NCBI RefSeq assembly: GCF_001429065.1
Contig: NZ_LMIB01000017.1
Coordinates: 1-41,072, forward strand
Length of the DNA: 41,072 nucleotides
Reading direction: 5' to 3'
From: Sphingomonas sp. Root710
GTDB taxonomy: Bacteria > Pseudomonadota > Alphaproteobacteria > Sphingomonadales > Sphingomonadaceae
Positions 25,878 through 33,493 of the stretch are shown here, in pieces (within the stretch, counting starts at the first letter, position 1; every line of letters begins with the position of its first letter). A program made the position numbers and the translations under genes. The notes under the pieces are model-generated. The model did no database searches and was not told the DNA's origin. It saw only the letters and a list, made by a program, of their open reading frames with translations.

Positions 25878-26462
25878 CTAGGCCGACCGGTCGAGCAGCG
25901 GGCCCATCGCGACGATGTCGCCCGCGCTGTAGACCAGCTTGCCCGGAGTGCCTTCTTCGACCGCATGGAAGAAGAAGGGCGTTCCGAAGCCGCCACCTTC
26001 GACCAGCTGAGCGGCCATGTCCGACGCGACCGCGGTGATCAGGTCCGCCTGCGCACCGCTGTCCGAGCTGGTCGTCGCGGTCAGCTTATGGGCCATATAG
26101 GTCTGATATTCGGCAAGCGTCGTTTCCGGGCGATACATGTAATTGAGCTCGCGATAGGGTTCGCCTGGCCAAGGGTAGATGACGTAGCGCATCTCCAGCT
26201 GGCGAAAGCCCTCCGGATATTCCTGATGGACCACCTGACAGACGGCGCAGTCCTTGTTGGTGAACATATAGCATATGCCGGCCGAGGCCCTGTCCCGCGC
26301 GGGCTGGCGGATGCTGGGCAGCATGGCGAGCTGGTCCCAGAAGGGCGCGAGCTGCGCCTGGAACCCGGCTTGTTCGGGAATCCCCGCGCCCTGCGCGCCC
26401 GCCCGCGTGGCCATCGCCAGCGCAGGGAGCAGCGCGAGCAGCTCCCGCCGGTGCAGTCTCAT
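25878..26462 (-). CDS. Exported thioredoxin-fold (DsbG/TrbB-like) protein
   Basis: Encodes 194 residues. The N-terminus MRLHRRELLALLPALAMATR ends in AGAQG, a signal peptide with a twin-arginine-like HRRELL and an AxA cleavage site after about residue 23. The mature part has a CXXC (C72-A-V-C75, in FTNKDCAVCQ) preceded by an extra C64, and a GTPFFF cis-Pro-type strand near the end, as in periplasmic disulfide isomerases. It probably handles thiols in the periplasm; the partner is unknown. It converges with the PNPOx-like gene. Confidence 0.75.
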   Translation of the reverse strand: MRLHRRELLALLPALAMATRAGAQGAGIPEQAGFQAQLAPFWDQLAMLPSIRQPARDRASAGICYMFTNKDCAVCQVVHQEYPEGFRQLEMRYVIYPWPGEPYRELNYMYRPETTLAEYQTYMAHKLTATTSSDSGAQADLITAVASDMAAQLVEGGGFGTPFFFHAVEEGTPGKLVYSAGDIVAMGPLLDRSA

Positions 26463-26575
26463 GCCTTCCGATCCCCGATCGTCTCTGTCGCGCAGATAGT
26501 GTCGCGATCAGAGCGCGCCGTCCAGTGGGGCACGCGCGCCGCAGCCAGCGGTCGTCACATAACCGCCACCGGCAG

Positions 26576-26641
26576 TCGTTATCGGCTTGGACCTCGTCGC
26601 CGCTATCGGCTATGGGGACGCCCGAGTGATGCCGATAACGA
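26576..26641. promoter_or_regulatory. 11-bp perfect inverted repeat before the LplT-like gene
   Basis: TCGTTATCGGC at 26576-26586 and its exact inverse GCCGATAACGA at 26631-26641 flank a 44-base spacer. The right arm ends 23 bases before the transporter ATG. It could be a paired operator or a stem that sequesters the start region; no factor is recognised. Confidence 0.4.
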
Positions 26642-26664
26642 TCCAATAAGGCGCAAAATCCCGC

Positions 26665-27930
26665 ATGACCCCGTCCTTCCGGCTTCTCGCCAAGCGCCGG
26701 TTCCTGCCGCTGTTCGTCACCCAGTTCCTGGGGGCCTTCAACGACAATCTGTTCCGCACCGCGATGATCATGCTGGTCATCTACCGCATCTACAACGATC
26801 CGGCGCAGGAGGCTGCTTTCTCAGCTGTAGCGGGCGGGCTGTTCATCCTGCCTTTCTTCCTGTTCTCCGCACTGTCGGGCCAGCTTGCCGATTGCCATGA
26901 CAAGGCGCAGATCATCCGGATCGTGAAGACCGCGGAAATCGCGATCATGGTCGTGGGCGCGACGGGACTATTCCTGCACAATGTGCCGCTGATGCTGCTC
27001 GCCCTTCTGTCGATGGGCGCCCACTCGACCTTCTTCGGCCCGATCAAATATGCGATCCTGCCCCAGCATCTCGAGGAGGATCAGGTGTTGCCCGGTACCG
27101 GGCTGGTGGAGGCGGGCACCTATATCGCGATCCTCGCCGGCACCATCGCGGGCGGCATCATCACCTCCGAACATGCCGCGATCGGGGTGTTGCTCGTCGC
27201 CTTCGCGGGCTGGCTGTCGGGGCGTCAGGTGCCTCCAGCGCCGCCGCTGGTGCAGGACGCCGGGGTCGACTTTCACATCATCCGTTCGTCGATCAAGCTG
27301 GTGTCGGACACCATGCATGTCCGCCGGCTGTTCCTGGCGATCCTGGCGATCAGCTTCTTCTGGGCGCAGGGCGCGATCCTCGCCGCGCAGTTCCCGCCGC
27401 TGGTCAAGAATGTGCTGGGCGCGAATCAGGCGGTGGCGACGCTGTTCCTGGCGGTCTTCTCGGTCGGGGTCGCCATCGGTTCGGTCGCGGTCAACCGCAT
27501 CCTCCAGGGCGCGGTGTCGGCGCGCTGCTCGCCCGTCGCCGCGCTGGTGATGGGGGCCTTCGTCTGCGATCTGTGGTGGACTGCGCATTATTGGCCGGCG
27601 CCGGAAGGTGCGCTCGAGACGCTCGATGCCTTCCTGAACCTGCCCGGTGCTTATCGCGTGCTGGTCGACCTGCTGGGGATCGCGATCGCCGGGGGCATGT
27701 TCGTCGTGCCGCTCTATGCCTTCCTGACCACCACCGTCGCAAAGTCGCAGACCGCGCGTACCGTGGCGGCGAACAACATCGTCAATTCGGGCGCGATGGT
27801 CGGCGCCACGCTGCTGCTGGCTGCCATGGTCCATGGCGGCGTGTCGGTCGCCGAAACGCTATTGATGGTCGCGGTGGCAAGCATCGGCGCGGCGTGGCTG
27901 GCCTGGCTGCTCCACAAGGCGTGCGATTGA
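26665..27930 (+). CDS. LplT-like MFS transporter
   Basis: Encodes 421 residues with about twelve membrane helices. The first helix contains FLPLFVTQFLGAFNDNLFRT, the signature of the LplT (lysophospholipid flippase) group and of the transporter half of MFS/acyltransferase fusions. LSMGAHSTFFGPIKYAILPQ is the other hallmark. In E. coli LplT returns lysophosphatidylethanolamine to the inner leaflet for reacylation by Aas; no acyltransferase is adjacent here. The stop TGA lies in the first of two tandem 20-bp units. Confidence 0.88.
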   Translation: MTPSFRLLAKRRFLPLFVTQFLGAFNDNLFRTAMIMLVIYRIYNDPAQEAAFSAVAGGLFILPFFLFSALSGQLADCHDKAQIIRIVKTAEIAIMVVGATGLFLHNVPLMLLALLSMGAHSTFFGPIKYAILPQHLEEDQVLPGTGLVEAGTYIAILAGTIAGGIITSEHAAIGVLLVAFAGWLSGRQVPPAPPLVQDAGVDFHIIRSSIKLVSDTMHVRRLFLAILAISFFWAQGAILAAQFPPLVKNVLGANQAVATLFLAVFSVGVAIGSVAVNRILQGAVSARCSPVAALVMGAFVCDLWWTAHYWPAPEGALETLDAFLNLPGAYRVLVDLLGIAIAGGMFVVPLYAFLTTTVAKSQTARTVAANNIVNSGAMVGATLLLAAMVHGGVSVAETLLMVAVASIGAAWLAWLLHKACD

Positions 27931-27967
27931 GCTGTCCGTTCAGCCCGTGAGCTGTCCGTTCAACCCG
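27928..27967. repeat. Two tandem 20-bp units spanning the ends of two convergent genes
   Basis: TGAGCTGTCCGTTCAGCCCG at 27928-27947 is followed immediately by the same unit with one G-to-A change at 27948-27967. The first unit supplies the stop codon of the LplT-like gene, the second that of the 34-codon gene on the opposite strand. Confidence 0.9.
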
Positions 27968-28064
27968 GTATCAGGGCGCTGAAGGCGATAACGCCGAATA
28001 TATATGCAAGCAGGAACAGGCGCAGGTCATAGCGCCATTTCTCGCTGGTGGGATCGAATCGCAT
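27960..28064 (-). CDS. 34-residue single-pass membrane protein
   Basis: ATG at 28062-28064, stop at 27960-27962. The peptide begins MRFDPTSEKWRYDLRLFLL and ends in a hydrophobic helix AYIFGVIAFSALIPG. A charged aromatic head plus a single C-terminal membrane helix with sensible codons makes chance unlikely. No Shine-Dalgarno is seen. It could be a stress-related or transporter-associated micro-protein; I do not recognise the family. Confidence 0.6.
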   Translation of the reverse strand: MRFDPTSEKWRYDLRLFLLAYIFGVIAFSALIPG

Positions 28065-28077
28065 AGTTGCTAAATGA

Positions 28078-28115
28078 CGGATGGCGACACGACTGTGAAG
28101 CCGCATCGCCATCCG
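28078..28115. other. 10-bp hairpin between two minus-strand genes
   Basis: CGGATGGCGA (28078-28087) and TCGCCATCCG (28106-28115) form a perfect stem with an 18-base loop. It lies downstream of the Lys/Arg-rich gene and just upstream of the 34-codon gene. No T-run in either direction, so it is a weak terminator candidate. Confidence 0.4.
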
Positions 28116-28160
28116 CTCCCGCTAGCCCCCGTCCCGCACGGAGACGTACGGCAAGCTTGC

Positions 28161-28604
28161 TCAGCCGTTGATCGCGACCGAAGCCGGGGTCTCCGGCGCC
28201 TGGGTATTCTCGTTACCGCGGCCGCGGAACTTGGTGATGTTGTCGCGCGCCTGATCGATGCGCTCATGCGCCATCGTCGACAGGTCGTCGGCAGCCTTTT
28301 TGAGCCGGTCACCCGATGAGGAAGCGACATCGCGCAGCTTGTCGCGGTTCATGAAGATCGCGACGCCCGCTGCGACGATGCCGGCGATGACGCCTGCTGC
28401 GATCGACAGGCTGGTGCGGTCGGTCGGCACCTGTTTGATCGCGCGGGTGGCGCGGGTCCGCGCCGAGCGGACCGCCGTTTTTGCTTCGTCGGTCAGCGCC
28501 TGTGCCCGGGTCGTGCGCGTAGCGGCAGCACGGGTGGTCCGCTTGCGCGGGGTAGCTTTGGCAGTGGCCGAACGCTTGCGCGTCGTCGTGCTCGTGGTAG
28601 CCAT
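28161..28604 (-). CDS. Lys/Arg-rich single-pass membrane protein (histone H1-like tail plus YtxH-like part)
   Basis: Encodes 147 residues. The start at 28602-28604 follows GAGAGGAG and gives MATTSTTTRKRSATAKATPR. The first 60 residues are Thr/Ala with many Lys and Arg, like histone H1 or DNA-binding tails. A membrane helix (SLSIAAGVIAGIVAAGVAIF, about 66-86) follows, then a charged amphipathic helix (KLRDVASSSGDRLKKAADDL) of the YtxH/DUF883 kind seen in stress proteins. The basic tail would face the cytoplasm and could tether nucleic acid to the membrane; this is inference. The best EcfG-type promoter of the window lies 41 bases upstream. It is divergent from dinB. Confidence 0.78.
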   Translation of the reverse strand: MATTSTTTRKRSATAKATPRKRTTRAAATRTTRAQALTDEAKTAVRSARTRATRAIKQVPTDRTSLSIAAGVIAGIVAAGVAIFMNRDKLRDVASSSGDRLKKAADDLSTMAHERIDQARDNITKFRGRGNENTQAPETPASVAING

Positions 28605-28644
28605 AGTCGCTTCTCCTCTCAGGATATGCTGGATTTGCAGGAAA

Positions 28645-28669
28645 AACGCCGCGCTCATGGCAGGGTTCC
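28645..28669 (-). promoter_or_regulatory. EcfG-type promoter of the Lys/Arg-rich membrane protein gene
   Basis: On the minus strand GGAACC begins at 28669 and CGTT lies at 28648-28645, with exactly 16 bases between GGAAC and CGTT. It matches the alphaproteobacterial general-stress consensus perfectly and predicts a leader of about 35 bases. Confidence 0.8.
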
Positions 28670-28740
28670 GCGAAAAGGATCGATATGCGCCGAAACGCGC
28701 GCTGGCATGGCCGTTCGCTCTGTTGTATCTGCTTTGTTCC

Positions 28741-29871
28741 ATGGATCGACCCGATCAGGCGCCCGAACGTGCGGGTGCGGCCGAGGGAGGCCGCAAGATC
28801 ATCCATATCGACATGGATGCCTTCTATGCGTCGGTCGAACAGCGCGACGATCCGGCGCTGCGCGGCAAGCCCGTCGCGGTCGGTGGCACCCGCGAACGCG
28901 GGGTGGTCGCCGCCGCGAGTTATGAAGCCCGAAAATATGGCGTGCGATCGGCGATGGCGTCGGCGGTGGCGCGGCGGCAATGTCCCGACCTGATCTTCGT
29001 GCGCCCGCGCTTCGACGTCTATCGGGAGGTGTCGCGTCAGATCCACACCATCTTCGCCGACTATACCGATTTGATCGAACCGCTCTCGCTCGACGAAGCC
29101 TATCTCGACGTCACCGAAAATCATCAGGGCATCACCACCGCGACCGAGGTGGCCCGCGCGATCCGCGCGCGCATTCGGGAAGAGACCGGCCTCACCGCCT
29201 CGGCAGGCGTTTCCTACAACAAGTTCATCGCCAAGCTCGCCTCGGACCACAACAAGCCCGATGGCCTGTGCGTGGTCCGGCCCGAGCAGGGACTGGCCTT
29301 CATCGAGCGTCTGCCGGTCGGGCGCTTTCACGGCATCGGGCCCGTCACCGCAAAACGGATGGAGAAGCTGGGCATCCACAGCGGGGCCGACCTGCGGCGC
29401 TGCAGCCGCGAGTTTCTGGCGCAGCAGTTCGGCAAGTCGGGGGATTATTTCTATCTCGCCGCGCGCGCGATCGATCATCGCCCGGTGCGGCCCGATCGCG
29501 TGCGCAAGTCGATCGGATCGGAGAACACCTTCTTCCAGGACCTGTTCAGCCATGACGACCTTGCCGCGGCGCTCGCCGACTCGGCGGAGACGGTGGCGCG
29601 CCATGCCGAGCGAACGGGCAAGGCGGGGCGCACCGTGTCGATCAAGCTTCGCTATGCCGATTTCCGCACGCTCACCCGCGCCCGCACGCTGCCCGCGCCG
29701 ATCGCCGACGCTGCCCGGATCACCGAAGTAGCGTTGGCGCTGCTCGCGCCGCTGGAGCCGGTCGAGCTTGGGGTGCGGCTGCTCGGCGTCACCCTGTCGG
29801 GCCTCGGCGAGGGCGAGGAGGAACTGGTCGTCACCGCCGAGCAACTGGCCCTCGCGCTCGAATGGGTATAA
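28741..29871 (+). CDS. dinB: DNA polymerase IV (Y family)
   Basis: Encodes 376 residues. The open frame extends upstream, but homology begins at MDRPDQAPERAGAAEGGRK followed by IIHIDMDAFYASVEQ. A translesion polymerase: the metal ligands are in DMDAFYASVEQ and SLDEAYLDVT. VGGTRERGVVAAASYEARKYG and SAGVSYNKFIAKLASDHNKP are family blocks, and the helix-hairpin-helix KLGIHSGADLRR and little-finger domain follow. No beta-clamp peptide is obvious at the short C-terminus. No Shine-Dalgarno and no good LexA box precede it; a GTTC lies near the start but has no partner at 7 bases. The DsbA-like gene follows after 30 bases, probably on the same transcript. Confidence 0.96.
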   Translation: MDRPDQAPERAGAAEGGRKIIHIDMDAFYASVEQRDDPALRGKPVAVGGTRERGVVAAASYEARKYGVRSAMASAVARRQCPDLIFVRPRFDVYREVSRQIHTIFADYTDLIEPLSLDEAYLDVTENHQGITTATEVARAIRARIREETGLTASAGVSYNKFIAKLASDHNKPDGLCVVRPEQGLAFIERLPVGRFHGIGPVTAKRMEKLGIHSGADLRRCSREFLAQQFGKSGDYFYLAARAIDHRPVRPDRVRKSIGSENTFFQDLFSHDDLAAALADSAETVARHAERTGKAGRTVSIKLRYADFRTLTRARTLPAPIADAARITEVALALLAPLEPVELGVRLLGVTLSGLGEGEEELVVTAEQLALALEWV

Positions 29872-29901
29872 GCCTCGCAGCACAAGAGAGAGGGTGCCGC
29901 C

Positions 29902-30564
29902 ATGCCCAAAGACCTGAAGATCGACTTCGTGTCGGACGTCTCCTGTCCCTGGTGCGTCATCGGCCTGCGCGGGCTGGAAATCGCTCTTGAGCGGACCAGC
30001 GATGTGGTCAGCGCCGATATCCGCTTTCACCCCTTCGAGCTCAATCCGATGATGGTGAAGGAGGGCGAGAATGTCGGTGAGCATGTCGCGCGTAAATATG
30101 GCTCGACCCCCGAACAATCTACGGCCGCGCGCGAGATGATTCGCGGCCGCGCCGGCGACGTCGGCTTTGCGATCAATTTCACCGACGACAGCCGCATCTA
30201 CAACACCTTTGACGCGCACCGGCTGCTGCACTGGGCCGAGGGCGAAGGCGGTGGGTATCAGCAGGCGCTCAAGCACCGGCTGTTCGAAATCTATTTCAGC
30301 GAGCAGCGCGATCCTTCGGACCATGGGGTGCTGCTCGAAGCCGTCGAGGACGCCGGGCTCGATCGTGCGCGGGCCGCGGAGATACTGGCGTCGGACCGCT
30401 ATGCCGAAGACGTCCGACAGGCCGAGCATCTGTGGCAGAGCCGGGGTGTGCATTCGGTACCCGCGATCGTGATCAACGATCGCTATCTGATCTCGGGCGG
30501 CCAGCCGCCCGACGCCTTCGAACAGGCACTGCGTGGCATCGCGGCGGAGCTGGCCGAAGCCTGA
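29902..30564 (+). CDS. DsbA-family oxidoreductase, FrnE-like
   Basis: Encodes 220 residues without a signal peptide, so it is cytosolic. It starts with a thioredoxin strand and SDVSCPWCVIGLRGLE, with the CPWC redox site at residues 15-18. A helical insertion carries FNPFELNP-type sequence (FHPFELNPMMVKEGENV), and VHSVPAIVINDRYLISGGQP holds the cis-Pro loop. These features define the FrnE/2-hydroxychromene-2-carboxylate isomerase-like branch, whose members include a radiation-linked disulfide isomerase. A GAGAGG ribosome site lies 12 bases before the ATG. Its position behind dinB is compatible with a repair or stress link. Confidence 0.9.
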   Translation: MPKDLKIDFVSDVSCPWCVIGLRGLEIALERTSDVVSADIRFHPFELNPMMVKEGENVGEHVARKYGSTPEQSTAAREMIRGRAGDVGFAINFTDDSRIYNTFDAHRLLHWAEGEGGGYQQALKHRLFEIYFSEQRDPSDHGVLLEAVEDAGLDRARAAEILASDRYAEDVRQAEHLWQSRGVHSVPAIVINDRYLISGGQPPDAFEQALRGIAAELAEA

Positions 30565-30722
30565 ACCGACTATCTCTGCCAAAACGGATTCATCTGTGCT
30601 TTGTGATCCGGCACGGACCAGGAATTATTGCACCCTCATAACGATCTTCTTCCGCAGGATATTGGCGCTTGCCTTCGTGCATCGCCGATCCGGCGTAGGT
30701 CATCGATATCTGGGGGCGTTAG

Positions 30723-32459
30723 ATGCCGTTTGCGAGACCAAGCCTCCAAAATTCGAGAATGGCAGCAGGATTTTCTGTGGCGGCTCTGATATCTGGAGTC
30801 TGGGCCGTCACTCCCCTTCACGCTCAGGATTTGACCGATCTCGACAGCGTGGTAATCCGGCAACGCGTGAACGCGGCTTATGAGAAGGCGCCCGAGACCT
30901 TCAAGAAGGATTTGGCTGCTGCGGGTGAGCGCACAATAGTCGTACAGCCCGGCGATTCTCCGTCTTCCATCATCTCTCGCCAATTCGCGGTCGGTGTCAG
31001 TAATGCGCCGCAGGCCTATGCCTTGCTGGAGCGCGCCCTGCTCACCCGCAATGAGATCGCCACGAAGGGGCTGCCCGTCGGGTCCGAAATACGAATACCC
31101 GACCTGCCAAGGCTGGCGCTTTCGAAGCCCAATCCCTTGAAGGCTTGGAACGGCATTCCAAAGATCGCGATGCGTCTTGGCGGCGGTGCGGCCATGGATG
31201 GCGGCACCCCTGTAACGGCGAGCCCGCTGGATGTAAGCGACGTCGGGCGCCCGGCGGCACAGGCCGTAAGTATCTACCGCACGACCAGCGTGGAAGATGC
31301 GCAGCAGGCGATGGCGGCGTCTCCCGATACCGTAAGCTTGGAGATGGCGATCCTCCAGATCGATTTCTCCGATGGCGCATCGGCTGGTCAGGCACAGGAA
31401 TTTTCGCTGTCGCCATCGGACGAAAAATTGGTCCGGTCGAAGATTTCTGGTCCGGCGAAACAATTGCCCGTTCTGATCATCCTTGATGACTCGTGGCCGG
31501 ATGACGATGCATTTCGCGAAGCGCGGGACTTTTTCCAGCAATCGATCGACACGATCCGGGAAAAATATCGTGTTGTCGACGACAAGATCGACACGGCGAT
31601 ATGGAAGCAGGCAGACGCGCCGTGGCTGCGACCAAAGCCGTCGGTGCTTCATTCGGCTGAAATCAAGGAAGCGCTGGAAGGTCTCCAGGCTCTCGAAACG
31701 AGCGGGCCGCGTGTCCGCGTGATCTATGTCCCGTTGTTCGCTTTACAGAAGGGGGCAGCAGCTGTGTTCCGACAGATCATCGCCTTGGATCAGGCGATAA
31801 TCCTGAGAAACGGATCGTTCGATGACCCCGCGCCAAGCGACGTGTTATCGAAGTCGCGCGAGTTCGCGGCCTCGGCGGTCGAACGGATCGGCAAGGCGAC
31901 GGATCTGGACATCCAGAAGACCGATGTCGCGCTGGTCCAATCGATATTCGCCTTTTGCCAGCATTATGGCGCGACGTTCCGCCAACCCTGCTTCGTGAAC
32001 ACCTCCTGGACGGTTCCTGCCTTCAGGCTGCAGCCGCGTATGCCCGACGCCTATTATGGCACGATCGTCGCCGCAGCCGGCAACAAGGGCGACAAGAGCG
32101 ACATATATGGAAACAATGTCCAGTTCGCGGCGCGCAGCATGTCGCCTCCGGGCGATGTGCTCGCGGTGATGAATATCGACGCCGCGGGTGCGCCGGCATG
32201 CGAATCGAGTGTTTTCGGGCCTGACAACCTCGACGTGTTCGGCCTCGGCTTTTCCGGACAGCTCAAAAACGGCTGTGGAACCAGCTTCGCGTCGCCGAGA
32301 GTGGCCTGGTTGCTGGCGGCCAGAGAAGCCATGCGCCTACCGGCCACTGATTATCGCAAATGGCGAAACAGTCTTTGGAAAGAGGTGACGAGCAGCCTGA
32401 ATCCGACAGCGGCAGGTTATGATCGGCGCCGTCTGCGGCTGGACAAGTTCTTTCAATAG
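30723..32459 (+). CDS. Exported subtilase (S8-like) with N-terminal LysM-like domain
   Basis: Encodes 578 residues. Signal peptide about 1-34 (GFSVAALISGVWAVTPLHAQ); GGGGG lies 7-11 bases before the ATG, and Met13 is an alternative start. Residues 71-126 look like LysM (TIVVQPGDSPSSIISRQF, then LPVGSEIRIP). The protease-like part begins at about 245 with LPVLIILDDSWPDD (Asp255/256), then SVLHSAEIKEALEGL (His310), FVNTSWT (Asn426 for the oxyanion hole), TIVAAAGNKGD and NGCGTSFASPRVAWLLAARE (Ser521). The order Asp-His-Asn-Ser is that of S8 subtilases, but the His motif lacks the usual HGT, so activity is not assured. LysM would hold it at peptidoglycan. It lies 14 bases before a lipoprotein gene. 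Third positions are less GC-biased than in its neighbours. Confidence 0.8.
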   Translation: MPFARPSLQNSRMAAGFSVAALISGVWAVTPLHAQDLTDLDSVVIRQRVNAAYEKAPETFKKDLAAAGERTIVVQPGDSPSSIISRQFAVGVSNAPQAYALLERALLTRNEIATKGLPVGSEIRIPDLPRLALSKPNPLKAWNGIPKIAMRLGGGAAMDGGTPVTASPLDVSDVGRPAAQAVSIYRTTSVEDAQQAMAASPDTVSLEMAILQIDFSDGASAGQAQEFSLSPSDEKLVRSKISGPAKQLPVLIILDDSWPDDDAFREARDFFQQSIDTIREKYRVVDDKIDTAIWKQADAPWLRPKPSVLHSAEIKEALEGLQALETSGPRVRVIYVPLFALQKGAAAVFRQIIALDQAIILRNGSFDDPAPSDVLSKSREFAASAVERIGKATDLDIQKTDVALVQSIFAFCQHYGATFRQPCFVNTSWTVPAFRLQPRMPDAYYGTIVAAAGNKGDKSDIYGNNVQFAARSMSPPGDVLAVMNIDAAGAPACESSVFGPDNLDVFGLGFSGQLKNGCGTSFASPRVAWLLAAREAMRLPATDYRKWRNSLWKEVTSSLNPTAAGYDRRRLRLDKFFQ

Positions 32460-32473
32460 CAAAGGGGTGGCAT

Positions 32474-33286
32474 ATGATGGCGACGCGGACTTTGATCGGC
32501 CTGACGGCAATGGGAATGCTTGCGGGCTGCGGCGGGGTCAATTCGAAGACCGCCTGGAACGATGTTCTCAAACATTGCGCCAATTCTTCGTTGAACGGTA
32601 AGAAGATCCTGTATTTCGGACCGACCAACGCTGTTGGTCCAGGCTCAATATGGCGCAAAGACGACAAGGGGGTGTTCCGCCTGCGTTATGATCTTTCGCA
32701 GATGCCAAAGCCTCAGGGCTTTACAGGGCCCTACGCACCTACGGGATGTGATGGGCAGGTTTCGACCAACTTCAAGCTGGGTCTCGATGCTTCGCTCGAC
32801 GTGAAGGTCGTTTCGGCAGCAGTGAAAAATGATCTCTCGAAGGCACGCAGCGTGACCGCCAAGGCCGAGTCTATCAGTTGGGTTCCGATCGCCGAGGGAC
32901 CGTTCGAGAATTATGTGCGGGCACTTCCGGTTGGCGATAGCGTGAAGGACGATGTGCTGAACAATCAGCGTTACATCCTGACGCGCGCCCTGAAGGTGAG
33001 TGGGTTTTCGACTGAAATGACCTTCAGCTCCGAAGTGGCGACGGATCTCAAGGCGAAATATCCCGACGGTCCCCTGCCCGGAGGTGTCGCTGGTTCGGTC
33101 AGCGGTGGCCTTTCGTTGAGTTGGAGCACGACCGGCACGCTCAAGATCACATCTACCGATGATTTCTACATCGCCGGTGAATTCCAGCAGTTCAAGGCCG
33201 ATGGCTTTGCGGCCGCGGGCGCACCGTCCTTCGGCGAGAAGGTCGATATCGGGGTGAAGGCCAAGGCGGCACGCGACGACAATTGA
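32474..33286 (+). CDS. Lipoprotein paired with the subtilase
   Basis: Encodes 270 residues. AAAGGGG lies 7 bases before the ATG, and a second ATG follows directly. The leader MMATRTLIGLTAMGMLAGC ends in a lipobox with the lipidated Cys at residue 19. The mature protein is rich in beta-strand patterns (SVSGGLSLSWSTTGTLKITS, DDFYIAGEFQQFKADGF) with a few Cys; I recognise no family. A small barrel or sandwich is plausible. Translational proximity to the exported protease suggests that it is a substrate, inhibitor or anchor of the protease; this is inference. Confidence 0.78.
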   Translation: MMATRTLIGLTAMGMLAGCGGVNSKTAWNDVLKHCANSSLNGKKILYFGPTNAVGPGSIWRKDDKGVFRLRYDLSQMPKPQGFTGPYAPTGCDGQVSTNFKLGLDASLDVKVVSAAVKNDLSKARSVTAKAESISWVPIAEGPFENYVRALPVGDSVKDDVLNNQRYILTRALKVSGFSTEMTFSSEVATDLKAKYPDGPLPGGVAGSVSGGLSLSWSTTGTLKITSTDDFYIAGEFQQFKADGFAAAGAPSFGEKVDIGVKAKAARDDN

Positions 33287-33493
33287 TCTGGGCGTGGGGG
33301 CGGTCGAGCTGATCTTATCACATCGCTTGCCCTGGCTTGTTGATTCGGAGTGATTTCCAGGCGGATGGAAACATCTGCCGGTTCGGAGATCACTTCGGAT
33401 CGCAAGCTCCAGAACGCTTGTCGAGTTGAAGACGATACCATCCGAAATCAGTTGGTTGCGGTGGTATTCCACAGGGATGCCGCCGCGATGGGA

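Noticed and set aside
28700-28745. LexA operator before dinB
   Set aside because: GTTC is present at about 28712 and at the start codon, but no GTTC partner lies at 7 bases; the best pairing has two mismatches.
30590-30650. Stress-type promoter before the subtilase gene (GGAAT-N16-CGAT)
   Set aside because: Two mismatches in the key bases; too weak to claim.
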